A stretch of 64,000 bases of DNA from Boseongicola sp. (GCA_014075275.1 CP046179.1:2055932-2119931); one strand, 5' to 3'; shown: positions 8,571-17,909, counted from the first letter of the stretch. Numbers and translations are program-made. The notes: generated by a model not told the origin, from the sequence alone.

Positions 8571-9563
8571 TCAACAATACTTCTCAGGTCCGTCCCACTG
8601 ACGCACCGTATAGCGATCTCCATGCGCCCAACCCAGTGGCAACGCCGCCTCAATGGCAATCAGATCGCCCTCCGACAAAGTCAACGCTGTCCCGCGCACC
8701 AATTCTGCCAGGTGGTTCAATGATTTCGTCCCCGGAATTGGCACAACATGGTCGCCCTGCGCCATCAACCACGCAATTGCCAAAGCCGCAGCGGGTTCGC
8801 CCATGTCTCTTGCCAGATCCAGAAACGGTTGAACCGCCGCTAGGTTCGCCTCGAAATTCGGCGACACAAAGCGCGGGTTCGTCGCCAGGAACGCGATGTC
8901 TGCGACTTGACGGGCCGTGAACGGAGCATCCGTCAGCAATGACCGTCCCACCGGCGAAAACGCCACCAATACTGTGCCTAGATCTGCGCAAGCCTGCACC
9001 AACCCAAGCTCGGGAAAGCGCACCGACAGCGAATACTCAGACTGCACAGCCGCCACCGGATGCACCGCATGGGCGCGCCGCAAAGACGTCGGTGCAATCT
9101 CGGAAAACCCTATCGCGCCGATTTTGCCCTTCTCCACCAAGCGCCCCAGCGATCCGGCCACCTCCTCAATCGGAAGCTCTGCCTCCCGACGATGCACATA
9201 GAACAGATCAACGAAATCGACGCCGAGCCGCTTCAGGCTGCCATCCAACTCAGCTTCCAGATACGCCGCCGAGTTATCAAACCGCTTGTCCCCAGAGGTC
9301 GTAATACCCGCCTTGGTCGCGATCACCAGATTGTCACGCACGCCCGGCCTTGCGGCCAACCAACTGCCGACAATCTCTTCTGAACGTCCGCCGCCATAAA
9401 CATTCGCCGTATCAATATGGGACACGCCAGCGGCCTGCATCGCATCCAGAACCTCATGACTGTCAGCCTCGCTCGCGCTGCCGTAAATCCCGGCAAATGA
9501 CATTGCGCCCAGCCCAAACTGAGACATGCGCGGGCCGCCCTTGCCCAGAATTATCGTTTTCAT
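8571..9563 (-). CDS. Aldo/keto reductase
   Basis: NADPH-dependent carbonyl reductase of the AKR superfamily, 330 aa, (beta/alpha)8 barrel. The catalytic tetrad is visible: Asp and Tyr in [15 protein letters not shown] (about residues 48-62), Lys in IATKAG (about 84) and His in DLFYVHRRE (about 124). The C-terminal cofactor segment [13 protein letters not shown] is typical of the AKR11/AKR13-like group. The ATG overlaps the cmk stop as ATGA, so the gene is coupled to cmk, an unusual partner. Substrate is unknown. Confidence 0.92.
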   Translation of the reverse strand: MKTIILGKGGPRMSQFGLGAMSFAGIYGSASEADSHEVLDAMQAAGVSHIDTANVYGGGRSEEIVGSWLAARPGVRDNLVIATKAGITTSGDKRFDNSAAYLEAELDGSLKRLGVDFVDLFYVHRREAELPIEEVAGSLGRLVEKGKIGAIGFSEIAPTSLRRAHAVHPVAAVQSEYSLSVRFPELGLVQACADLGTVLVAFSPVGRSLLTDAPFTARQVADIAFLATNPRFVSPNFEANLAAVQPFLDLARDMGEPAAALAIAWLMAQGDHVVPIPGTKSLNHLAELVRGTALTLSEGDLIAIEAALPLGWAHGDRYTVRQWDGPEKYC

Positions 9564-10186
9564 CGCACCCGTCCCAATCCTGCTTCCACATGCGCAACCG
9601 CTACCGCGACTGCCGCATCAACATCCATTTCCGTAGTATCTATCTCAATCGCATCCGCAGCAGGCTTAAGCGGAGCATCCGCCCGCCCCATATCCCGCGC
9701 ATCGCGTTTTTTGACTTCATCCAGAACGCCCTCGAAACTCGCATCCTGCCCCGAGGCTTGCAACTCAGCAAACCTGCGCCCGGCGCGTGCCTCGGCACTG
9801 GCGGTTACATACAACTTCACCTCGGCGCCCGGGCAAATCACTGTCCCAATATCGCGTCCATCCAAAACGACACCGCCGTCACGACGCGCAAATACGCGCT
9901 GAAATTCGACCAGCGCGGCCCGCACCTCAGGGATCGCCGCAACCCGGCTGGCCAATTCCGCCACCGCCTGCGTTCGCAACCCGTCGCGCCCCAGATCCTC
10001 AGCCGCAATCGCCCGCGCAGCCTCTTCCGGTGCAAACCCCGTTTCCAGAACCTTGCGACCTGTGGCCCTATACAACAACCCGGTATCCAGATGAGAAAAC
10101 CCAAACCGGGCGGCTACAGCCTTGCTGATTGTGCCCTTCCCGGCAGCTGCCGGCCCATCAATCGCAACAGTAAATTTCAAAACCAC
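9560..10186 (-). CDS. cmk: (d)CMP kinase
   Basis: Phosphorylates CMP and dCMP with ATP. The 208-aa protein has the P-loop GPAAAGKGT at residues 11-19, the CMP-binding segment [10 protein letters not shown] (about 32-41) and [12 protein letters not shown] (about 114-125). All are canonical. It lies 99 bp downstream of metK on the same strand; in relatives cmk precedes rpsA, a link that is broken here by a 3-kb insertion containing the aldo/keto reductase, LysR and methyltransferase genes. Confidence 0.96.
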   Translation of the reverse strand: MVLKFTVAIDGPAAAGKGTISKAVAARFGFSHLDTGLLYRATGRKVLETGFAPEEAARAIAAEDLGRDGLRTQAVAELASRVAAIPEVRAALVEFQRVFARRDGGVVLDGRDIGTVICPGAEVKLYVTASAEARAGRRFAELQASGQDASFEGVLDEVKKRDARDMGRADAPLKPAADAIEIDTTEMDVDAAVAVAVAHVEAGLGRVR

Positions 10187-10193
10187 TCACCCC

Positions 10194-10255
10194 TTCTTTC
10201 TGGTCACAAATACTCCAGGGGGGTGAGCAAAGCGAGGGGGGACAGCGTCCCCCCT
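10194..10255. repeat. Dispersed intergenic repeat, copy A (core + hairpin)
   Basis: Between metK and cmk. It contains the core TTCTTTCTGGTCACAAATAC followed by a GC-rich region and a perfect 9-bp hairpin (AGGGGGGAC at 10235-10243, AGC loop, GTCCCCCCT at 10247-10255). The same core recurs at 21871 and, degenerate, at 14571. The hairpin could also act as a weak terminator or mRNA end for metK. Confidence 0.55.
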
Positions 10256-10285
10256 ATTGATCGACGCGCGATGCGCGGCGAAACC

Positions 10286-11467
10286 TCAAACAGCGCGCTT
10301 CAAAGCGTCTACGAGATCAGTTTTCTCCCAGGAAAACCCACCATCGGCTTCGGCCGCACGCCCAAAGTGCCCATAGGCCGCCGTGCGCGCATAGATCGGC
10401 TTATTCATCTGCAGATGCTCGCGAATACCACGCGGGCTCAAATCCATGGTGGCTTGCACGGCCTTTTCAATCTCATCCGGCGAAACCTGCCCGGTGCCAT
10501 AGGTGTCCGCATAGACCGACAAAGGCTTCGAGACCCCAATGGCATAAGACAGCTGGATCAGACATTTCTCCGCCATGCCCGCTGCCACAATATTCTTCGC
10601 CAGATACCGCGCCGCATAAGCAGCCGAGCGGTCAACCTTGGTCGGATCCTTACCGGAGAATGCACCACCCCCATGCGGCGCCGCGCCCCCGTAAGTATCG
10701 ACAATAATCTTCCGCCCCGTCAGCCCGGCATCGCCATCTGGCCCGCCAATCACAAAGGTTCCCGTCGGGTTCACCCACCATTCAGTCGCCTCGCTGACCC
10801 AACCGTCGGGCAGAACTTCACGAATATAGGGCTCAACAATCCCGCGAATATCATCGCTCGACTGATCCTCACTGGCATGTTGGGTCGACAAGACAATCGA
10901 GGTCACTTCAACCGGTTTCCCATCCTCGTAGCGCAGAGAAATCTGGCTTTTCGCATCCGGGCGCAACAAAGGCTCAGCCCCGGATTTCCGCACTTCCGCC
11001 AACCGCTTCAGGATCGCATGCGCATAATGGATCGGAGCAGGCATCAATTCAGGCGTCTCGCCAACAGCATACCCGAACATGATCCCCTGATCGCCCGCGC
11101 CCTCGTCCTTATTGCCGGACGCATCCACCCCTTGCGCAATATGCGCGGACTGGCGGTGCAACAAATTCGTCACCTCACAGGTCGCGTGATGAAACTCGTC
11201 CTGCTCATAGCCAATGTCGCGAATACACGCGCGCGCGATGCCATCCACACGTCCCATGAAATCATCAAGCTTCTCAGGGCTCGAAAGCCCCACTTCGCCT
11301 CCGATGACAACCCGGTTGGTTGTTGCAAAGGTTTCGGCGGCCACCCGCGCTTCCGGCTCTTCTGTTAGGAATGCATCCAAAACCGCATCCGAAATCCGGT
11401 CACACACCTTATCGGGATGCCCCTCGGAAACGCTTTCCGACGTGAAAGTATAATTCTGCCTGTTCAT
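10286..11467 (-). CDS. metK: S-adenosylmethionine synthetase
   Basis: Makes SAM from methionine and ATP. The 393-aa protein has GHPDKVCD (residues about 14-21), the methionine/ATP signature [12 protein letters not shown] (about 115-126) and [16 protein letters not shown] (about 263-278). The start at 11467 ([10 protein letters not shown]) is fixed by the riboswitch: the Shine-Dalgarno GGAG inside its pseudoknot lies 7 nt upstream, while an in-frame codon 10 residues earlier would lie within the RNA element. It belongs to the ybeY-corC-lnt-metK run. Confidence 0.97.
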   Translation of the reverse strand: MNRQNYTFTSESVSEGHPDKVCDRISDAVLDAFLTEEPEARVAAETFATTNRVVIGGEVGLSSPEKLDDFMGRVDGIARACIRDIGYEQDEFHHATCEVTNLLHRQSAHIAQGVDASGNKDEGAGDQGIMFGYAVGETPELMPAPIHYAHAILKRLAEVRKSGAEPLLRPDAKSQISLRYEDGKPVEVTSIVLSTQHASEDQSSDDIRGIVEPYIREVLPDGWVSEATEWWVNPTGTFVIGGPDGDAGLTGRKIIVDTYGGAAPHGGGAFSGKDPTKVDRSAAYAARYLAKNIVAAGMAEKCLIQLSYAIGVSKPLSVYADTYGTGQVSPDEIEKAVQATMDLSPRGIREHLQMNKPIYARTAAYGHFGRAAEADGGFSWEKTDLVDALKRAV

Positions 11468-11470
11468 GAG

Positions 11471-11518
11471 ACTGCTCCATTCATGTAATCCCGCCACGTC
11501 AGGAAGCCGTTGTGGCAG
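11471..11518 (-). promoter_or_regulatory. SAM/SAH riboswitch (Rhodobacterales type) of metK
   Basis: Read on the minus strand, the leader has stem P1 GCCAC...GUGGC (11512-11516 with 11493-11497) enclosing the conserved loop AACGGCUUCCUGAC, then a short linker and AUGGAGCAGU (11471-11480). The loop segment GGCUUCC can pair with GGAGC to form the H-type pseudoknot typical of the SAM/SAH class (Rfam RF01727). That pairing masks the GGAG ribosome site of metK, so SAM or SAH binding should block translation. Recognition is from memory of the consensus; every conserved block appears present. Confidence 0.9.
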
Positions 11519-11537
11519 TCAGAGTGCGGTACTGCGT

Positions 11538-13007
11538 TCACGCGCCCTTTGCAATGGCGTTGCGCCTTTGAGCAACGATTAGTGCGCCCAGTGACGCCAA
11601 AAGGATTAAGATAACCGGAATGTCGCCTGTCCGCGCATAAATTGTCTCGGCCCGTGCCACAGGCACTGTCGCATCCAGAAATCCGGTTTCGCCCAGATCC
11701 AGGCTGGTGGTCACGCGCCCATAAGCATCAATCACCCCGGATACACCGGTGTTGGCAACCCGAATCAACGGCAAACCCTGCTCAACCGCGCGAAACCGCG
11801 CCTGATCCAGATGCTGAAATGGCCCAGAGAATTTACCGAACCAGGCGTCGTTGGTAATCTGCAAAAGATAGTCCGGCCGTTCCAGACCGCGCCCATGGGC
11901 GGGAAAAATCGCTTCATAGCAAATTAATGGCAAAGCGCGGCCCAAAGGAGTGTCGATCAGACGAACACCGGCACCTGGATTGAACCCATAACCATCCCGC
12001 GCCGCAAAGGATCGCAACCCAATGGCCTGGGCCAGTTGGCCAAAAGGAATGTATTCGCCAAAGGGCACCAAATGAACCTTGTCATAAACATCACCTGGCT
12101 GGCCGTCCGACTCCAAAGTAATCAGGGCATTATGATTGCGCCCGTTTTCTGTCCGATTGATCCCGGTGATCACCGGCACCCCCTGGGCCGCCGCTGAAAT
12201 CTGCGCAAAAACAGGTGCTGCACGGTCCAAACGATATGGAATAGCCGTCTCAGGCCAGACGATCATGTCGACATTGCCCTTTGGTTCAGCCGTAAAACCT
12301 ATCTGGCGCTCAACAAAGATGTGCGCCTTTTCGGGATGCCACTTTTCATGTTGCGGGGCATTTGGTTGCACCAAACGCACATTGCCAAGAATGCTTGTAT
12401 CCGGACCAACCAACAAGGACGGCAATGCCATAGCCGCCAGTCCGGAAAACGCCAGACCTGAGCCAAGTCGTTTATTGGCAAAGGTCAACGGCAGGGCGAC
12501 CAGAACCAGCATGATAAGAGTCACGCCATAAGGCCCAAAAAAAGCCGCCAATCCCAGAGCAGGCGTATCGGCCCAAATGTATGCCGGCAATGCCCAGGGA
12601 AACCCCGTGAACACCACACCACGCAAAAACTCTGCAGCCGATAACGAAATCGCGAAAGCCAAAGCACGCTGCTGACCACCGACGCGTGAAGCAAGCCAGC
12701 CTGCTGCGCCCCAAAACAGCGCCAACCCGCCCGCCATCAGGACCAAAGCAAAAGGTGCCATCCATCCGTGACGGGCCACATCGACCAGAAAAGGCTCGAC
12801 GATCCAATGCAATGTGACGGCGAAATACCCCAGTCCCGCGTACCAAGCAGCGCGCGCGGCGCGAAAACCCACATCGGAATTCGTCACCGTCCAGACAATC
12901 AGAAAAAACCCGATTACGGCGACCGGCCAATATCCGAAAGGAGCATGGCCAAGGGCCGCAAAGGCACCGCCCAAAAGGGCAACCGCCATGATTTTGCGAG
13001 GGGTCAC
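11538..13007 (-). CDS. lnt: Apolipoprotein N-acyltransferase
   Basis: Adds the third acyl chain to lipoproteins in the inner membrane. The 489-aa protein has about six to seven N-terminal membrane helices, then a nitrilase-like periplasmic domain with the catalytic triad visible: Glu in VWPETAIPY (about 251), Lys in DKVHLVPFGEYIPF (about 313) and Cys in LICYEAIFP (about 365). A final hydrophobic helix ends the protein. It starts 4 bp after corC stops and ends 70 bp before the metK start. Confidence 0.96.
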   Translation of the reverse strand: MTPRKIMAVALLGGAFAALGHAPFGYWPVAVIGFFLIVWTVTNSDVGFRAARAAWYAGLGYFAVTLHWIVEPFLVDVARHGWMAPFALVLMAGGLALFWGAAGWLASRVGGQQRALAFAISLSAAEFLRGVVFTGFPWALPAYIWADTPALGLAAFFGPYGVTLIMLVLVALPLTFANKRLGSGLAFSGLAAMALPSLLVGPDTSILGNVRLVQPNAPQHEKWHPEKAHIFVERQIGFTAEPKGNVDMIVWPETAIPYRLDRAAPVFAQISAAAQGVPVITGINRTENGRNHNALITLESDGQPGDVYDKVHLVPFGEYIPFGQLAQAIGLRSFAARDGYGFNPGAGVRLIDTPLGRALPLICYEAIFPAHGRGLERPDYLLQITNDAWFGKFSGPFQHLDQARFRAVEQGLPLIRVANTGVSGVIDAYGRVTTSLDLGETGFLDATVPVARAETIYARTGDIPVILILLASLGALIVAQRRNAIAKGA

Positions 13008-13011
13008 TTTG

Positions 13012-13890
13012 TCACTCGGCCGCCTTGGCTGCGTTGATCCGAATCCGAAGCCGTTTCACGCGGCGCGGGTCGGCATCGACAACTTCAAAGACCGGACCCA
13101 ACGGGTGCTTCACCATTTCGCCCCGTGACGGCACCCGCCCTGCCAGCATGAAGACCAGGCCGCCCAGGGTGTCGATCTCTTCCTCATCTTCTTCGCTCAA
13201 AAGGCGGTAACCAACTTCGGCCTCGAAATCTTCAATCGGTGTGCGCGACTCGGCCAGATAACAACCCGGTGCTTCCACAATCCAAAAGTGGCCCTCAGCA
13301 ATGTCATGTTCGTCTTCAATCTCACCGATGACCTGCTCTATCAGATCCTCGATGGTCACCAGACCATCAACGCCGCCATATTCATCGATAACCAATACCA
13401 TATGCATCCGGTCGCTCTGCATCTTTTGCAGCAGAACGCCAATTGGCATCGACGGCGGCGCATACAAAAGCGGTCGCAGCATCTCGGTCAGTTGGAAAGA
13501 GGCATCGCTGCCATTGAAACCATGCTTCAGGGCAAAGTCTTTCAGGTGCACCATACCCATGGGGCTGTCCAATGTGCCCTCATAGACCGGAAGCCGGGTC
13601 AGACCGCTATCGCGAAACACCTCAAGCAGCTCTGACATCGCGATGTCAGAGGGCACTGCCACAATCTCTACTTTGGGAAGCATGACGTCCTCGACGCGCA
13701 TCCGCGTCAGGTTGGCCATTTCACCTATGGGGGACCCACTGGCAACCGAAAGACCGGACAAAATTTCGTCCTCGTCTTCATTGCCACTCAGAGTATCAAA
13801 GAGGCGTCCAAAAAAGCCCTTCGAACTCTCATCGTCCTCATCTCGCGCGCTCTGCGCCGCGATAGAGGATCCTTCGCTATTGTCGCCCAT
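13012..13890 (-). CDS. corC: CorC/HlyC-family CBS-domain protein
   Basis: Cytosolic protein of 292 aa, also known as YbeX. It has two CBS domains (start about MRVEDVMLPKVEIVAVPS at residue 63, second about LLYAPPSMPIGVLLQKMQ at 137) and a C-terminal CorC/HlyC domain ending in VEVVDADPRRVKRLRI-like sequence. Family members have been linked to Mg/Co efflux and to ribosome maturation with YbeY. The acidic N-terminus (ARDEDDESSKGFFGRLFDTLS) is usual. It lies between ybeY (40-bp gap) and lnt. Confidence 0.92.
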   Translation of the reverse strand: MGDNSEGSSIAAQSARDEDDESSKGFFGRLFDTLSGNEDEDEILSGLSVASGSPIGEMANLTRMRVEDVMLPKVEIVAVPSDIAMSELLEVFRDSGLTRLPVYEGTLDSPMGMVHLKDFALKHGFNGSDASFQLTEMLRPLLYAPPSMPIGVLLQKMQSDRMHMVLVIDEYGGVDGLVTIEDLIEQVIGEIEDEHDIAEGHFWIVEAPGCYLAESRTPIEDFEAEVGYRLLSEEDEEEIDTLGGLVFMLAGRVPSRGEMVKHPLGPVFEVVDADPRRVKRLRIRINAAKAAE

Positions 13891-13930
13891 TCATCCTTTC
13901 CATCAACAACAAGCCCTTTGCGCCACGCCG

Positions 13931-14413
13931 TTAATACGGGTCCGGCACACCAAGCTTGCCAAGTATTGCGGTTTCTGTGGCTTCCATCAAGTCACCGTCT
14001 GCATCAGAAATGTGATCGTAGCCCAAAAGATGCAACACCCCATGAACAATCAAATGTAGAACGTGGTCGTCAAATGGCTTTCCCGCTGCATCCGCCTCGC
14101 GGGCGCATGTGTCGTAAGATATTGCAATATCCCCCAATTCCGAGTCGCCACCGGGCCGCAAAGGGACATCGCCGGGGCGTACTGCACCCCGTTCGGCACT
14201 TGGCCAGGACAAGACATTGGTGGCTGCAGGCTTTTCGCGAAATTCAGCATTCAATGTGGCAATTTGGGTATCATCACAGGCAAGTAACGCGATGTCCCAG
14301 TCCGTGGGAGCCAATTCCAGATGCAGCAAGGTTGCGGCCGTCGCCCGAGCTGCCAGACCTTCAAGACCTGTCTTTTCCCAACGCATATCTTCGATGATGA
14401 CATCTACACTCAT
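13931..14413 (-). CDS. ybeY: Endoribonuclease YbeY
   Basis: Zinc-dependent single-strand RNase for rRNA 3'-end maturation and ribosome quality control, 160 aa. The metal motif H-x3-H-x5-H is seen as HLIVHGVLHLLGYDH (about residues 123-137). FREKPAATNVLSWPS is the other family block. In most alphaproteobacteria phoH lies directly upstream; here the upstream neighbour is an ABC-transporter ATPase ending 199 bp away, so the phoH link is lost at this point. Confidence 0.95.
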   Translation of the reverse strand: MSVDVIIEDMRWEKTGLEGLAARATAATLLHLELAPTDWDIALLACDDTQIATLNAEFREKPAATNVLSWPSAERGAVRPGDVPLRPGGDSELGDIAISYDTCAREADAAGKPFDDHVLHLIVHGVLHLLGYDHISDADGDLMEATETAILGKLGVPDPY

Positions 14414-14438
14414 GCTTCCTCTTTGCAGAGATCGCGCA

Positions 14439-14475
14439 GGGGGGCCAGCCCCCCGCCTTCGGCGCCCCCCGAAGT
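14439..14475. repeat. GC-rich palindrome cluster upstream of ybeY
   Basis: GGGGGGC-CA-GCCCCCC (14439-14454) is a perfect 7-bp stem around a CA centre, followed directly by CGCC-TTC-GGCG and CCCCCC that can pair alternatively with the first G run. The GGGC-CA-GCCC centre matches the hairpin of the repeat at 21905-21924, suggesting a shared REP-like family. It lies in the 199-bp gap between the ABC ATPase and ybeY. Confidence 0.5.
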
Positions 14476-14529
14476 TTTTCCTGACAAGAGAAGCAAAAAT
14501 TTAAATTAAATTGTTCCTTCCCTGCTCCT

Positions 14530-14562
14530 AAAAGAAAAAGGGCCACCCCAGCGGGCAGCCCT
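14530..14562 (-). terminator. Rho-independent terminator of the ABC ATPase gene
   Basis: On the minus strand: AGGGC, UG, CCC, GCU, GGG, GUG, GCCCU, then UUUUCUUUU. The interrupted stem with U-rich tail sits 50 bp beyond the ATPase stop and separates the iclR-ATPase transcript from ybeY. Confidence 0.75.
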
Positions 14563-14611
14563 CTCATCACTTCTTCTGTCTAAAAATACTTTCGCCGAAG
14601 GCAAAAGACTC

Positions 14612-15670
14612 TTAGCGAATGCGTGCTTCCGTCGCTTTGTTGAACGCATACAAACGACGTGGTTCATAGGACAAACCGACGGTATCGCCGATGCTGCTGC
14701 GGGTATCGCCGCGCTCTTCGACAATCATCTTTTCGCCCGTTCCAGACGTCAGATAGGCAAAGCTGACACCGCCCAGCGCTTCGGTCAGTTCAACCCGGTG
14801 CGTGTCGCCGCTCGGATCAATTTCCACATGTTCAGGACGCAGACCAATGATCACATCAGTGCCATCCGAAGGCAAAGTCACCTCGGGCGAAACGCTGCCC
14901 TTCAACGACGGCACCTCAACAGCACCACCTTTCACTGTCCCATCCAGGAAGTTCATCGCAGGTGAACCAATAAACCCGGCCACAAACTTGTTGTCGGGAT
15001 CACGATACAGATGCAAAGGCGCACCAACTTGTTCGATAATACCGGCGCGCAGCACCACGATCTTGTCCGCCAAAGTCATGGCTTCGACCTGATCGTGGGT
15101 CACATAGATCATCGTCGCGCCGATTTCCTTGTGCAGACGCGCAATTTCGACCCGCATCTCAACCCGCAATTCGGCATCAAGGTTGGACAGCGGCTCATCA
15201 AACAGGAACACTTCCGGGCCACGAACAATCGCGCGGCCAATGGCCACCCGCTGGCGCTGGCCACCCGACAAAGCCGCCGGTTTGCGCTTCAGATACTCGT
15301 CCAGCTTCAAAATCTTCGATGCGCCCGAGACTTTTTCTTTAATCTCGGTAACGGGATGGCCGTTCATCTTCAGACCAAATCCCATGTTATCTTCAACCGT
15401 CATATGCGGATAAAGCGCATAGGTCTGGAACACCATCGCCACGCCACGTTCGGATGGATCCATCCGTGTAACGTCCCGGGTGCCAATGTTCATCTGGCCT
15501 TCGGTGGTCTCTTCCAGACCGGCAACCATGCGCAAAAGCGTCGACTTACCGCAGCCCGACGGGCCAACGAAGACGCAGAATTCGCCGTCCTTGATTTCAA
15601 GGTCGACTCCGTGGATCACCTGAACATCGCCGTAGCGCTTGATCACTTTGTTAAGGGTCACTCCTGACAT
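14612..15670 (-). CDS. Sugar ABC transporter ATP-binding protein (MalK/UgpC family)
   Basis: Energises the CUT1 sugar importer encoded across the divergent promoter. The 352-aa protein has Walker A GPSGCGKST (about residues 37-45), the signature LSGGQRQRVAIGRA (about 134), Walker B VFLFDEPLSNLDA (about 153-165) and a C-terminal TOBE/MalK regulatory domain (GLRPEHVEI). Its ATG overlaps the iclR stop by 1 bp (TAATG). As these ATPases can be shared among importers, exclusivity for the neighbouring permeases is inferred. Confidence 0.94.
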   Translation of the reverse strand: MSGVTLNKVIKRYGDVQVIHGVDLEIKDGEFCVFVGPSGCGKSTLLRMVAGLEETTEGQMNIGTRDVTRMDPSERGVAMVFQTYALYPHMTVEDNMGFGLKMNGHPVTEIKEKVSGASKILKLDEYLKRKPAALSGGQRQRVAIGRAIVRGPEVFLFDEPLSNLDAELRVEMRVEIARLHKEIGATMIYVTHDQVEAMTLADKIVVLRAGIIEQVGAPLHLYRDPDNKFVAGFIGSPAMNFLDGTVKGGAVEVPSLKGSVSPEVTLPSDGTDVIIGLRPEHVEIDPSGDTHRVELTEALGGVSFAYLTSGTGEKMIVEERGDTRSSIGDTVGLSYEPRRLYAFNKATEARIR

Positions 15671-16485
15671 TAATCTGTCCCCGCTTGTTCAATTTGTGTG
15701 TGTTGTTGATCTGGAAAGCGCCAATGCTGCGCTTCGGTGGCTATAGCTGTCGTCGCTTGTTTGATCCGCGGAACCAACCGCTCGAGACTGGCATAAGATT
15801 GGCGGTCCGTCGATGACGTCACCGAAATTGCCCCCAGGGGTCGCCCGGCTGCTGAAAGGATAGGCAGCGCCACGCAAATAATGCCCGGTTCATGCTCTTC
15901 ACGGTCAAATCCATGGCCACTTTCATGAATGGCATTTAATTCTGTGCGCAGCGCCTTAGGCGATGTCAGCGTTGTGTCGGTAAACTTGTGATAACTTTGC
16001 TGATCCAGGATCGGCTGAAGGTCGTCTTCACTCAGAAAAGCCATCATCGCTTTGCCAACCCCGGTGCAATATGCGGGACCGACCTTGCCAGCTGACGAAT
16101 ACATCTCAATAGGATTATCTGCATTGCGCTTGTCGACATAAAGCACCTGCGCATGATCCAATTGCGCCAAATGCACCGTTTCATCCACGTCCTGAGCCAA
16201 AGCGTCCACATAGGGGCGCGCGATCGGCGCCAAAGAAGACTGCTCCCAGGCGGCATGAGCAAGGCGCACAAGACGCACACCCAAGGCATAGGCATTTCGT
16301 TCCGGGTCAAAGCGCAGCATGCCCTGATTCGTCAGCGTCTGGACGAAACGATAGAGCGTGGCTTTGGGGTATGGCGAGTCTTCCAGCAGCTCGGCAAACC
16401 GCACGGGACGACCGAACGCAGCAACGCGATCAAGCACTTCCAGTGCTTTCCCAACGGTTCCGTCACCACTTCTGGTGCGCGCCAT
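15670..16485 (-). CDS. IclR-family transcriptional regulator
   Basis: Probable regulator of the galactoside locus, 271 aa. An N-terminal winged helix-turn-helix (GKALEVLDRVAAFGRPVRFA, then SPYPKATLYRFVQTLTNQGML) is followed by an IclR effector domain (YCTGVGKAMMAFL; GHGFDREEHEPGIICVALPI). It diverges from the sugar-binding protein gene over 147 bp that contain a dyad (16582-16602). IclR proteins often respond to a sugar-acid intermediate; galactonate or KDPGal would be reasonable here, but that is inference. Confidence 0.93.
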   Translation of the reverse strand: MARTRSGDGTVGKALEVLDRVAAFGRPVRFAELLEDSPYPKATLYRFVQTLTNQGMLRFDPERNAYALGVRLVRLAHAAWEQSSLAPIARPYVDALAQDVDETVHLAQLDHAQVLYVDKRNADNPIEMYSSAGKVGPAYCTGVGKAMMAFLSEDDLQPILDQQSYHKFTDTTLTSPKALRTELNAIHESGHGFDREEHEPGIICVALPILSAAGRPLGAISVTSSTDRQSYASLERLVPRIKQATTAIATEAQHWRFPDQQHTQIEQAGTD

Positions 16486-16534
16486 TTGATCCTCCCTGCC
16501 GCGGTTCTAGATTATGATTATCCTGATGCGGCTG

Positions 16535-16618
16535 TTGACAAGCCTTACCGATTCCGCGTTAGGATTTCAATATGCAAAACCGAGTTTCATTATTTGGAAC
16601 TCAAAATATAGTGGAACT
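16535..16618 (+). promoter_or_regulatory. Divergent promoter/operator region of the galactoside locus
   Basis: TTGACA at 16535-16540 with a TTAGGAT-like -10 about 18 bp downstream could drive the binding-protein gene. Downstream lies an imperfect 21-bp palindrome GAGTTTC...GGAACTC (16582-16602) and a direct repeat TGGAACT at 16595 and 16612, 17 bp apart. IclR sites are commonly such short dyads, so these are the best operator candidates. A strong AGGGAGGA ribosome site precedes the ATG at 16633. Confidence 0.5.
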
Positions 16619-16632
16619 ATAGGGAGGACACC

Positions 16633-17898
16633 ATGCGTTCCATGTTCAAAGCGTCCGTTGCGGCGCTCGGCCTTGCTGCCATCACGGCAGGCGGGGCAAT
16701 GGCAGGTAGCCATGCACTAACCGGCGATCTGAAAATCTTCTTGGATACATCGAACCCGGCACCTCGTGCCACGATGGAAGCTCAGATTGCCGAATTCCAG
16801 AAGATGCACCCTGATCTCAACATCGAGACAACGGTGATCGACCGCGAAGCATATAAAACGCAGATCCGGAACTTCCTGACTGCCGACGCGCCTGACGTTG
16901 CGACCTGGTATGCGGCGAACCGGATGCGTCCTTACGTGGAAGCTGGTCTGTTTGAAGATGTGTCGGACCTCTGGGCCGAAGAAGACATCGCAAACAACCT
17001 GGCCTCGACCAAGGGTGCGATGACTATCGACGGCAAGCAATGGGGCGTTCCCTACACTTACTATCAGTGGGGCGTTTACTATCGCAAAGACATCTACGAA
17101 GAGCTGGGTCTGGCTGAACCGTCCAACTGGGACGAGTTCAAGTCGAACTGTCAGGCAATCGTCGATTCTGGTCGCTCGTGCTTCACAATCGGTTCGAAGT
17201 TCCTTTGGACTGCTGGTGGTTGGTTCGACTATCTGAATCTGCGCACCAACGGCTTTGACTATCACATGGATATGGCTGCCGGTAACGTTGCATGGACAGA
17301 CGACGGCGTTCGTCAGACATTCGCGAACTGGAAAGAGCTGATCGACATGGGTGCCTTTGTCGAAAACCACCAGAACTACTCGTGGCAGGAAGCCCTGCCC
17401 TTCATGGTTAACGGCGAATCCGCTGGTTACCTGATGGGTAACTTCGCTGTGGCTCCTTTGCGCGAAGCAGGCCTGACGGACGATCAGCTGGACTTCTACC
17501 AGTTCCCAGCGATCAACGAAGGTGTTGCACTGGCGGAAGATGCGCCTACCGACACGTTCCACATTCCGGCCAATGCGTCGAACAAAGAAGCAGCACGTGA
17601 ATTCCTGCGCTTTATGGTTTCGGCAAATGTTCAAACCACCATCAACAATGGTGCGAACCTTGGTCAGCTGCCCGTTAACGCTGGATCGGCAGTGGATGAC
17701 GACAAGTTCCTGAACGAAGGCTTTGAAATGCTGTCTTCGAACTCGCCCGGCGGTGTCGCGCAGTTCTTCGACCGCGACTTCCCGGCTGAAATGGCTGCAG
17801 AAGCTATGCAGGGTTTCCAGGAATTCATGGTGTTCCCAGACAATCTGGACGACATCCTTGCGCGCCTCGAAAAAGTCCGCGCTCGCGTCTACCAGTAA
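16633..17898 (+). CDS. Sugar ABC transporter substrate-binding protein (CUT1)
   Basis: Periplasmic receptor for a sugar, 421 aa. A Sec signal peptide is clear (MRSMFKASVAALGLAAITAGGAMA, cleavage about residue 24). The mature part has the family-1 extracellular solute-binding pattern: TMEAQIAEFQKMHPDLNIET, APDVATWYAANRM, and many aromatic residues (YTYYQWGVYY, WTAGGWFDY) fit for stacking on sugar rings. The following permeases and alpha-/beta-galactosidases suggest alpha- or beta-galactosides as ligands. A hairpin follows the gene. Confidence 0.94.
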   Translation: MRSMFKASVAALGLAAITAGGAMAGSHALTGDLKIFLDTSNPAPRATMEAQIAEFQKMHPDLNIETTVIDREAYKTQIRNFLTADAPDVATWYAANRMRPYVEAGLFEDVSDLWAEEDIANNLASTKGAMTIDGKQWGVPYTYYQWGVYYRKDIYEELGLAEPSNWDEFKSNCQAIVDSGRSCFTIGSKFLWTAGGWFDYLNLRTNGFDYHMDMAAGNVAWTDDGVRQTFANWKELIDMGAFVENHQNYSWQEALPFMVNGESAGYLMGNFAVAPLREAGLTDDQLDFYQFPAINEGVALAEDAPTDTFHIPANASNKEAAREFLRFMVSANVQTTINNGANLGQLPVNAGSAVDDDKFLNEGFEMLSSNSPGGVAQFFDRDFPAEMAAEAMQGFQEFMVFPDNLDDILARLEKVRARVYQ

Positions 17899-17909
17899 TT
17901 GATTTCGGT

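Noticed and set aside
9350-11368. 672-codon open frame on the plus strand opposite cmk and metK
   Set aside because: It spans two well-identified minus-strand genes and the riboswitch region, has no recognisable domains and is rich in Arg, Pro and His as expected from a shadow of GC-rich coding DNA.
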